Shown piece by piece: positions 6,888-13,730 of a stretch of 42,673 nt of DNA. Every line of letters starts with the position of its first letter. The first letter of the stretch is position 1. Below the pieces are notes generated by a model, which worked only from the letters and a program-made list of their open reading frames with translations, searched no databases and was not told the origin of the DNA. The DNA is from an uncultured Clostridia bacterium (GTDB lineage: Bacteria > Bacillota > Clostridia > Oscillospirales > Acutalibacteraceae). The stretch lies in contig CALAQQ010000169.1 of the NCBI GenBank assembly GCA_937888485.1, positions 1-42,673 on the forward strand, written 5' to 3'. The translations under genes were made by a program, and so were the position numbers.

Positions 6888-8288
6888 ATGAATAATAAGT
6901 TTGTAAAACTGTTTACCTTAATCAGTATATTGTTGTTACTCTTTGCGTTGTGTGCATGTGAAAATAATAATGAAAAATCTTATGACTATGATGAAAAAGA
7001 ATCTACTGTTAGCAATATAATTGAAACTATTGGTTTTGATAATACAAATAATATACCAACGGAAGTTCAAACAACGCCGTATACTTATCCTATAATTGAA
7101 GGAAAAACACTATCTGCAGAGTTCACACACCCAGAAGAAAGCTATTCATATATTTATTTTGCAACAGTTACTGGCAGGTATAGGTTTGATTTTGATATTA
7201 GTAATGTGAATTGTAATTATTCTTTCTCTATTATTGATGAAAAAGAACAAGTATTAACAGATAAATCTTATTATGACCATGGGGCACTCGTTGATCTTAA
7301 AGAAGGAAAATCATATATTATTACTGTTAGACAAAAAGAAGGTGTTGACTTTGAAGGTTATATATCTATCGGTGTTCCATTAGACATGCAAGTAATTACA
7401 AGTGATTTTATTGTTGGAGAATTTAGATTTGAAAGTGAAATCATTCAATATGAATTTAGTGCCATAGTTTCTGGTATACATAGATTTGATTTTGATATTG
7501 ATGATACAAATAAAAATTATAGTTTTATTGTTCTCCAAGAAAATGAAAGCATACTTGTAGAATCTTCATACAACAATAGGACTAATGGATGTTCTGTTTT
7601 ATTGGAAAGCGGAAAAACATATAGAATACAAATAATTCAAAACACGGGATTAGCTAGTTTTAAAATAAAAATTTATCAACCAAACTCAATAGCAGAAATT
7701 CCGGGTAAAACAATATTTGGAACAATCAGTTATATTGATCAAAGTGATTGCTTTTTGTTTGTTGCTAAAACCAGCGGAACATATCGTTTTGACTTTGATA
7801 CATCAGATGTCACTAAAAACTACAATGTGAAAATCTTAAATAGCAAAAAAACAGAATTAGGCAACAAAAATTACAGTAATAAAGGGATAACTGTATCACT
7901 AAATAAAGGTGAACAGTACACCATATTTGTTTCATATTTAGATGGATTTATTGACTATACAATAAAAATAGGTATACCCCAAGAACCAGAAAATGTATCG
8001 TTTCCTTTTTATGGAACTATAAATTACACTGATCAAAATAATAAATATTATTTTTCAAATGTTGAACAAGGCAATTATATAATCACATTTGACATTGATG
8101 ATGTAGAGTCCAAATATTGGTTTAAACTATATACCAGTAAAAATGAATTGATTGTAGATTCCAATAGTAGCAGAGGATCGGCAAATGTATATCTAAATGG
8201 TAATGAAACATATAGGATAGAAATATCTCAAGCGGAAGGAGTTTGCAATTACACAATAATTCTTAGTAGGGATTATTCGGAAAACTAA
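6888..8288 (+). CDS. lipoprotein with four PPC-like repeats
   Basis: A 466-aa secreted lipoprotein. The signal peptide runs to the lipobox LCAC with C24 as the lipid-modified residue. An acidic/Asn-rich spacer follows to about residue 68. Then come four copies of a domain of about 95 residues (70-163, 169-263, 270-363, 369-460). Each has the pattern G-x-Y-R-F-D-F-D-I, then N-Y-S-F, then V-x-L-x-x-G-x-x-Y-x-I. The pattern resembles PPC beta-sandwich domains found on exported proteins. No catalytic domain is visible. It is preceded by GGAGAGAAATT and followed 11 nt later by the ATPase gene, so it is probably co-transcribed with it. Confidence 0.8.
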   Translation: MNNKFVKLFTLISILLLLFALCACENNNEKSYDYDEKESTVSNIIETIGFDNTNNIPTEVQTTPYTYPIIEGKTLSAEFTHPEESYSYIYFATVTGRYRFDFDISNVNCNYSFSIIDEKEQVLTDKSYYDHGALVDLKEGKSYIITVRQKEGVDFEGYISIGVPLDMQVITSDFIVGEFRFESEIIQYEFSAIVSGIHRFDFDIDDTNKNYSFIVLQENESILVESSYNNRTNGCSVLLESGKTYRIQIIQNTGLASFKIKIYQPNSIAEIPGKTIFGTISYIDQSDCFLFVAKTSGTYRFDFDTSDVTKNYNVKILNSKKTELGNKNYSNKGITVSLNKGEQYTIFVSYLDGFIDYTIKIGIPQEPENVSFPFYGTINYTDQNNKYYFSNVEQGNYIITFDIDDVESKYWFKLYTSKNELIVDSNSSRGSANVYLNGNETYRIEISQAEGVCNYTIILSRDYSEN

Positions 8289-8299
8289 TTATAAAAGAT

Positions 8300-9601
8300 A
8301 TGCTAATTGCAGAAAAACATATAATGAAACAAAATTATGTTCGCAAATTACAAAAAATAAAGCATGAGCGCTATATACATAGAAAAATAAAAAAGTTTAG
8401 AAAAAGGGTAAATAATAAACATTCTAAAGGTAAAAACAATAAAAGAGAATACTATTCAAATATTCTATATTGTTTGGATAACAAAGCATTTGCTCTTCCC
8501 ATTTTCTATAAAAGTGAAACTGTTAAATTAGATGTTCCAAAAGTTTTTTGTTTTTCTAAAGCTCCCGACGAAAGTATTTATTTTTTAAGGAAGTTATATA
8601 CTTGTCTGTTAGATTCGAAAGTAAGAAAAATACATTTCAATCATTTTTCTTGTAGTTATTTAGGCGTTTGTGCCTCTACTACGATGGATATCATTATTCT
8701 GGAGTGTATAAAGCGAAGGGAATCGCTTGGATGGGATATTGAAATCTCCGGTGACATGAGGAATGGAAAAGTTTCATATAATAGAGATGTGGACTCACTT
8801 GTAAAAATGAGTGGTTTATTAAAACATTTGGGAATTTATAATGCAGAGATCCCTGACAACGAAAAACTCGAATTGATAAAAAATGGTGCTTCTGCAGATG
8901 TGGCTGAAAAGTCTATAGAATATATTGATAGATCTTTAAAACGCCACGGACTCGGTTTAACCAAAGAAGGAAAAAATTTGTTCGGTCGATTCTTTGGTGA
9001 AGTAGTTGATAATTGCTGTTCACATGGGGGAAACAATGTATCGTGGTTTACCCTAGGGCACTATTGTTATGATAGCAATAGTGGATTGGGTAAATGCAAA
9101 TTAAGCATTATTGATTTTGGTGACACAATATATGATGGACTGAAAAACTGTAATTCTAAATCCATGTTAAAACAAATTAACCATTATGTTAAGAAAACAT
9201 GGTATTCATTCAGATCAGTAAGGGATGAAGAAACATTATACACTTTGTTCTCACTTCAACAAAGAACATCTAGAATTGTTGATAAAGATAGAGTTAGGGG
9301 TAATGGTACAGTAACTTTTATTGAATCTTTTCTTGAGCTATTTCACACGGAAGACTCAAACTATAAATCTATATTCAGCATTACATCCGGAAAATGTAGC
9401 ATACTTTTTGATGGCAAATATAAACTTATTGAGAAAAAATTTAAAAATGGTTACAGTAATAAAATAATTACATTTAACAAATCCGAAAATTTGTATGAAG
9501 AACCAGATAAGAAATATGTGAGAACCATCAAAAACTCTTTTCCTGGTACAATCGTCTCTATGGATTTATATATTGATAAAAAATATTTGAAAAGGAGTTA
9601 A
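8300..9601 (+). CDS. GHKL-type ATPase with possible N-terminal STAS-like region
   Basis: A 433-aa cytosolic protein. The first 50 residues are very basic. Residues about 78-155 (KIHFNHFSCSYLG onwards) have the alternating strand/helix layout of a STAS-like domain, which is tentative. The C-terminal half is a histidine-kinase-like ATPase: the N box is FFGEVVDNCCSHGG (E234, D237, N238), the G1 box is SIIDFGDTI (D272), and the G2 box is VRGNGTVTFIE (333-342). No phospho-acceptor His or HisKA domain is seen, so it is more like RsbW/SpoIIAB or other stand-alone GHKL proteins than a sensor kinase. The STAS-like partner follows 5 nt later. The start is uncertain: a second ATG eight codons in is possible and neither has a strong binding site. 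Confidence 0.78.
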   Translation: MLIAEKHIMKQNYVRKLQKIKHERYIHRKIKKFRKRVNNKHSKGKNNKREYYSNILYCLDNKAFALPIFYKSETVKLDVPKVFCFSKAPDESIYFLRKLYTCLLDSKVRKIHFNHFSCSYLGVCASTTMDIIILECIKRRESLGWDIEISGDMRNGKVSYNRDVDSLVKMSGLLKHLGIYNAEIPDNEKLELIKNGASADVAEKSIEYIDRSLKRHGLGLTKEGKNLFGRFFGEVVDNCCSHGGNNVSWFTLGHYCYDSNSGLGKCKLSIIDFGDTIYDGLKNCNSKSMLKQINHYVKKTWYSFRSVRDEETLYTLFSLQQRTSRIVDKDRVRGNGTVTFIESFLELFHTEDSNYKSIFSITSGKCSILFDGKYKLIEKKFKNGYSNKIITFNKSENLYEEPDKKYVRTIKNSFPGTIVSMDLYIDKKYLKRS

Positions 9602-9606
9602 GTAAT

Positions 9607-9933
9607 ATGGATATAATTAATTTAAACGTAATAAATGGGAAAAAATACAAAGTGTTATCTGGCGTTGATTTAGGCGAAAAAGCACGAAAAGAATTTAATA
9701 TTGACTTGTTAGATACTCAAAACAATCAAGTGGAGTTTATCATTCCTGATGATGTTTATTCTGTAAATTCGTCCTTTTTTTCTGGATTGTTTCAAAAAAG
9801 TATAAAAACCTTAGGGGTTAATGAGTTTAAAGCAAGGTACATCTTTTCTTGCGATGAGATAATAAGAATGAATATTGACAACGGAATTTTTAATATTGTT
9901 AATACGCTTGATTTATTAGGTGGTCAATCATGA
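9607..9933 (+). CDS. STAS-like domain protein (DUF4325 type)
   Basis: A 108-aa protein with a beta-strand FIIPDDV followed by SVNSSFFSGLFQKSIKTLG. This SSFF-x-G-L-x(5)-LG stretch is the signature I associate with DUF4325, a STAS-like family. It ends in a strand and helix with ARYIFSCDEI. In partner-switch systems a STAS protein is bound or phosphorylated by a GHKL kinase; here the two genes are adjacent (5-nt gap, AAAGGAG before the ATG), so a complex is likely. The next gene overlaps the last codon and stop by 4 nt. No regulatory target (sigma or anti-sigma factor) lies nearby. Confidence 0.75.
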   Translation: MDIINLNVINGKKYKVLSGVDLGEKARKEFNIDLLDTQNNQVEFIIPDDVYSVNSSFFSGLFQKSIKTLGVNEFKARYIFSCDEIIRMNIDNGIFNIVNTLDLLGGQS

Positions 9934-10580
9934 AATCGAAAAAGAAAGACATTAATTGGATATCTGTAATCTTAGTTGTTCTTGCATCTGCTGTAATACT
10001 AACACTTATTGTGTTTACTATATGTGACTTCATAAAAAAAGATAATGTAACAGAAACGGTTAGAAATTTTACATCGATTTTTACTTGTATAACAGCATCG
10101 TTGTCTTTGTTAGTCGCTAGTACAACAAGAAAAGAAAATCATATCATAAGAAAAGCTGAAAGAAAAAAAGATATAGCATATGCTTGGTACAAAAATCTCG
10201 TTATCGATAGACATCTAAATGATATTTTTAAATTTTTCAATCAATGCATAGCTTTAATAGATATATTTGAAGATATAGATAGCAAGAGAGATGCGATGGC
10301 ATATTCTGATTATGAACAAAAGATCAAATCAGAAATTGTTCATCCTTTTACAGTAGAATACACAAAGTTTCAACAAGGTTTAATTTCAGATATTACTATT
10401 ATAGATGATAATCTCTCTATTAAAACAAATAAAGTTTTAACTGATTTTCAAGATGGTCTTTTGGAGAAAATTCAGAATAGAAATGCGGATTATAGTTACA
10501 TAAAATCGTATATTAATAGTGTTCAGCACGAACTTATAAATAATATAAAGGAATACAATTTTGAAATAATAAATTCCTAA
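9930..10580 (+). CDS. two-TM protein with helical cytosolic tail
   Basis: A 216-aa protein. Two transmembrane helices at about residues 12-33 and 46-65 are joined by a short charged loop. A basic segment (TTRKENHIIRKAERKK) and a mainly helical, charged C-terminal domain of about 140 residues follow. No known catalytic motif is visible. Its start overlaps the stop of the STAS-like gene (ATGA), a strong sign of coupled translation and a joint role. In defence and stress modules a small TM protein at the end of the operon is often the output, for example a membrane-damaging effector or signal receiver. That is inference from position and topology. Confidence 0.75.
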   Translation: MKSKKKDINWISVILVVLASAVILTLIVFTICDFIKKDNVTETVRNFTSIFTCITASLSLLVASTTRKENHIIRKAERKKDIAYAWYKNLVIDRHLNDIFKFFNQCIALIDIFEDIDSKRDAMAYSDYEQKIKSEIVHPFTVEYTKFQQGLISDITIIDDNLSIKTNKVLTDFQDGLLEKIQNRNADYSYIKSYINSVQHELINNIKEYNFEIINS

Positions 10581-10708
10581 ACACACCCTAAAAAATTATT
10601 TAGATTTATTATAATATATCAGTTTTACAATACTATGTTTAAGAATATGTATGCTACTGCCAATAGACATTTGTTTTATTGAATCCGTTATCCACATTCG
10701 TACCAGGA

Positions 10709-10739
10709 AAAAAGCACTTCGCAAAGAAGTGCTTTTTGT
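10709..10739 (+). terminator. terminator of the five-gene operon
   Basis: AAAGCACTTC pairs with GAAGTGCTTT around GCAAA, and TTTTGTTTT follows. It lies about 130 nt after the stop at 10580 and directly before the GH78 promoter. Confidence 0.85.
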
Positions 10740-10740
10740 T

Positions 10741-10768
10741 TTGACAAAATGTTTATATATGTTATACT
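10741..10768 (+). promoter_or_regulatory. promoter of the GH78 gene
   Basis: TTGACA (10741-10746), a 16-nt spacer and TATACT (10763-10768). It begins right after the T-run of the preceding terminator. Confidence 0.8.
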
Positions 10769-10800
10769 TTGAATATAAGATTCCGAAAGGAGAATACAAT

Positions 10801-13002
10801 ATGACCCGTGAACATTTTTTTCATAATGCAAAATGGATAGGTACAAAAAATCGCACAGATAAAACTTTTTCCGTAATAAGAGGATGTTTTGAAGCAAAAA
10901 CCTCTGACAAAGTAACCCTCAACATTCTCGGACTTGGATTTTTTAAGTGCTATATTAACGGTAAATGCATAAATCCCGACACCTTCCTGCCTCTTTCCTC
11001 GGATTATGAGGCGACATGCGACCCCGTTGACGAGGTTATTTCCGCTCACAGGGTTTATGTTCCCCAATTCGATATAACACCTTTCATAAAAGAGGGTAAA
11101 AACAGCATCGCCATTCATTACGGCGGTGGTTGGTATACTTATGATAACCGTCTTTTCGGTCTGCCGAAAGCGATTTATTGTATAACAGCCGAAATCGGAA
11201 ACGATATCCGTCGTTTTGTTTCCGATGAAAACTGCCGTGTCGGTGAAAGCTTTGTTAAAGAATATAATTTCACTTGGTCGGAGCATCATGATTATTCCGG
11301 TTATTATGAATGTTTTGATGCGGATTTTGATGATTCTTCATGGGATTACGCTGTTCCGACGGAAAATCTTGAAACCGAATACTGTTCAACAGACTGTCCG
11401 TGGGATAAGCTTATTCAAACTCTTCCTGTCAAAAAAATTGCAGAAAGCGAATCGGGCATAATTTATGATTGCGGTGAAAACACAACAGGTTATCCTGTTC
11501 TGAAAATCAACGCCCAAAAAGGTGAAAAAATAACTGTTAATCTTGCCGAAGAAATATCGGAAAACAATGAGCTTACCCATATTCACGGTCAGCAGTTTAC
11601 CGTTGTTTCGGACGGTAAGGAAATAACCGTTCAGCCCGAATTTACATGGTTCGGATTCAGATATTTTGAGATTACAGGAAATGCAACTCCTGAATGTATA
11701 AAGGTTATTCATGCCGATGTACCGGTTTCTTCAACCTTTGAATGCGATAATGCAACGCTCAACTGGACCTATAAAACCTTCATTCACACCATGCTTTGCA
11801 ATATGCATACGGGACATCCGTCGGACTGTCCTCATCTTGAAAGAAGAGGGTATACCGGTGACGGACAGGTAACGTGCCATGCCGTTTTATCCGTACTTGA
11901 TGCGAGAAAGTTCTATGAGAAATGGATGCAGGATATCGGAGACTGCCAGGATGTTTTAAGCGGTCACATTCAGTATACAGCGCCTTATATCAGAAGTGGC
12001 GGAGGACCCGGCGGATGGGGATGTGCAATTGTTGAAGTGCCTTATCAGCTTTATAAACACTACGGTGACAAGAACATTCTCGCAAAATATTATGCCAATA
12101 TGCGCCGCTATATTGACTATCTTGAATCCCACTCGGACTACGGACTTGTTACAAGCGATAAAAAGGGCGAATGGTGTCTCGGCGACTGGTGCGGACCGAA
12201 TATTCTTTATCCCGACAGAGATATAACCTCCCATAATCAGCAGGTGTTTCTTCCTGCTCCGATGGTCAATACATATTTCATGGTGAAATCTTTGAAGCAG
12301 ATGTGCGAAATCGCAAGGATTATCGGTAGGGATGAGGATATTGCGGAATACGAAGAAAAGATAAAATACCGCAAAGGTGCGATAACCGCGGCGTATTTCA
12401 ATGCCTTTGACGATAATTTTGTCATGAACGTTCAGGGCGCAAATTCATTTGCCGTTGATATCGGACTCGGCAACGAAAAGACCTATGAAAATATGGTCAG
12501 CTATTATAAAAAGCTCGGATTTTATGACACGGGAATTTTTGCAACGGATATCGTGACACGTGTGCTTTTTGAAAAAGGTGACAGCGACCTAGCTGTTGAC
12601 CTTATGACAAACAATGGCGAGCAAGGTTATGAGCATTGGCGCAGAAACGGTGCGACAACATTCCATGAGTATTGGGACAGTAACCGCAGCCGTTCTCACA
12701 GCCATCCTATGTTCGGTTCAACAGTTGCCTATATTTTTGAATATCTGCTTGGAATAAGACAGACTGAAAATACAGTCGGTTATACCTCGCTTGTTATTGC
12801 TCCGCAGTCGGTTGACCGTTTCACAAGAATGAGCGGCAGCATGAAAACGCCTCAGGGTAAGGTTGCCGTCAACTATGAGAATGATTCGGGCAAGATAAAG
12901 TTCGGTATTTCAATACCCAACGGCACAAAAGCAGTTTTCCGTTTCGGTGATAAAGAAATTGAACTGTCACAAGGCGAAAATGAATTTGAAATAGTATTAT
13001 AA
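10801..13002 (+). CDS. glycoside hydrolase family 78 alpha-L-rhamnosidase
   Basis: A 733-aa cytosolic enzyme (no signal peptide) that would release rhamnose from plant glycosides or rhamnogalacturonan fragments. It has N-terminal beta-sandwich modules with LGLGFFKCYINGKCI and YGGGWYTYD typical of bacterial rhamnosidases. The (alpha/alpha)6 domain opens with HPSDCPHLERRGYTGD at residues 339-354; D342, E347 and D354 lie in the conserved acid-rich block. GEWCLGDWCGP and, later, HEYWDSN are also family signatures. The C-terminal domain is a beta-sandwich. The true start is the ATG at 10801 after AAAGGAGAA; the ORF is open upstream through the promoter and terminator. It has its own promoter and terminator, so it is monocistronic. 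Confidence 0.92.
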   Translation: MTREHFFHNAKWIGTKNRTDKTFSVIRGCFEAKTSDKVTLNILGLGFFKCYINGKCINPDTFLPLSSDYEATCDPVDEVISAHRVYVPQFDITPFIKEGKNSIAIHYGGGWYTYDNRLFGLPKAIYCITAEIGNDIRRFVSDENCRVGESFVKEYNFTWSEHHDYSGYYECFDADFDDSSWDYAVPTENLETEYCSTDCPWDKLIQTLPVKKIAESESGIIYDCGENTTGYPVLKINAQKGEKITVNLAEEISENNELTHIHGQQFTVVSDGKEITVQPEFTWFGFRYFEITGNATPECIKVIHADVPVSSTFECDNATLNWTYKTFIHTMLCNMHTGHPSDCPHLERRGYTGDGQVTCHAVLSVLDARKFYEKWMQDIGDCQDVLSGHIQYTAPYIRSGGGPGGWGCAIVEVPYQLYKHYGDKNILAKYYANMRRYIDYLESHSDYGLVTSDKKGEWCLGDWCGPNILYPDRDITSHNQQVFLPAPMVNTYFMVKSLKQMCEIARIIGRDEDIAEYEEKIKYRKGAITAAYFNAFDDNFVMNVQGANSFAVDIGLGNEKTYENMVSYYKKLGFYDTGIFATDIVTRVLFEKGDSDLAVDLMTNNGEQGYEHWRRNGATTFHEYWDSNRSRSHSHPMFGSTVAYIFEYLLGIRQTENTVGYTSLVIAPQSVDRFTRMSGSMKTPQGKVAVNYENDSGKIKFGISIPNGTKAVFRFGDKEIELSQGENEFEIVL

Positions 13003-13008
13003 AATTCA

Positions 13009-13046
13009 AGGGTGATGCCTCCGTAAGGAAACATCACCCTTTTTTT
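13009..13046 (+). terminator. terminator of the GH78 gene
   Basis: AGGGTGATG pairs with CATCACCCT around a 14-nt loop, with a T7 run after it. Confidence 0.88.
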
Positions 13047-13077
13047 GATTAAAAGAAGATGAGCTTGAGATTATTTG

Positions 13078-13431
13078 TTATTCTGATTTGAAGTGTTTTT
13101 TTGTTGCAGAATGGAAAGAAGATACTATTTCAATAAGATATTGCATTTTTTCCTTGTCTATTCTGTTAATCAAAACTTCCAAATTACTGAAATTCTTTTC
13201 ATCATCATCAGGAAGAAGACCGAGAAGATAGTCTGACGAAACATTCAGAGTTTCACAAATGTTTTTTAGTGTTGCCAGGGAAACACCTGTTTTTCCGGCT
13301 TCAACATCTGCAAGAAAACGGGAACTTACATCGATTTTTTCCGCAAGTGATTCTCTTGTTAATTTTTGCTTGATACGAATAGTTTTTATACGATTGCCAA
13401 GAGTCTTGTTGATATTAGGGTCGGTGCTCAT
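13078..13431 (-). CDS. XRE family transcriptional regulator
   Basis: A 117-aa protein with a classic helix-turn-helix at residues 10-68: LGNRIKTIRIKQKLTRESLAEKI, then VSSRFLADVEAGKTGVSL. The tail after the HTH is charged and may dimerise. It is divergent from the secreted repeat protein at 13731. A perfect palindrome (13495-13509) lies between them next to the plus-strand promoter, so this protein probably controls that gene and perhaps itself. AGGTGGGA precedes the ATG. Confidence 0.88.
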   Translation of the reverse strand: MSTDPNINKTLGNRIKTIRIKQKLTRESLAEKIDVSSRFLADVEAGKTGVSLATLKNICETLNVSSDYLLGLLPDDDEKNFSNLEVLINRIDKEKMQYLIEIVSSFHSATKKHFKSE

Positions 13432-13494
13432 AATCGTCCCACCTCAAATTGATTGTATTACTTCAATTATAATTTGAATTATTATTTCATAAAA

Positions 13495-13509
13495 TGATGT
13501 AATACATCA
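13495..13509. promoter_or_regulatory. palindromic operator, probable XRE site
   Basis: TGATGTAATACATCA is a perfect 15-bp palindrome that ends 1 bp before the -35 of the plus-strand promoter. A half-site TACATCA recurs at 13527-13533 in the spacer of that promoter, immediately before the -10. Confidence 0.7.
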
Positions 13510-13510
13510 G

Positions 13511-13539
13511 TTGACAAACGAAGTTATACATCATATAAT
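13511..13539 (+). promoter_or_regulatory. promoter P1 of the secreted repeat-protein gene
   Basis: TTGACA (13511-13516), a 17-nt spacer and TATAAT (13534-13539): a perfect sigma-A consensus, flanked and overlapped by the TACATCA operator elements. Confidence 0.85.
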
Positions 13540-13607
13540 ATATGTGTATTATTGTAATTGTGAATGTGCGGACAGATATGAGAATAACCTGGAAATGGTA
13601 ATTCTTC

Positions 13608-13636
13608 TTGACTTTGATTTTTTTCAAAACTATAAT
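13608..13636 (+). promoter_or_regulatory. promoter P2 of the secreted repeat-protein gene
   Basis: TTGACT (13608-13613), a 17-nt spacer and TATAAT (13631-13636). It lacks the TACATCA elements, so it could give expression independent of the XRE regulator. The rest of the 13540-13730 leader holds only tiny ORFs without binding sites. Confidence 0.65.
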
Positions 13637-13730
13637 ATTGTTATGGAATTATTAATGCTTCTGAAAAATGGGGTGCTTGAAGTGGTTTGAATGGCGTTTT
13701 TTCGGCAACTAAATACGAAAGGTTGATAAT

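Noticed and set aside
6240..10580. Prophage origin of the AT-rich block
   Set aside because: No integrase, capsid, terminase or lysis gene is present; the exported and switch proteins do not fit a phage module.
10651..10800. N-terminal extension of the GH78 ORF
   Set aside because: It crosses a terminator and the promoter; the start with AAAGGAGAA is at 10801.
13643..13690. A 15-codon ORF in the leader of the secreted repeat-protein gene
   Set aside because: No ribosome binding site and no paired terminator structure, unlike the leader at 5264-5320.
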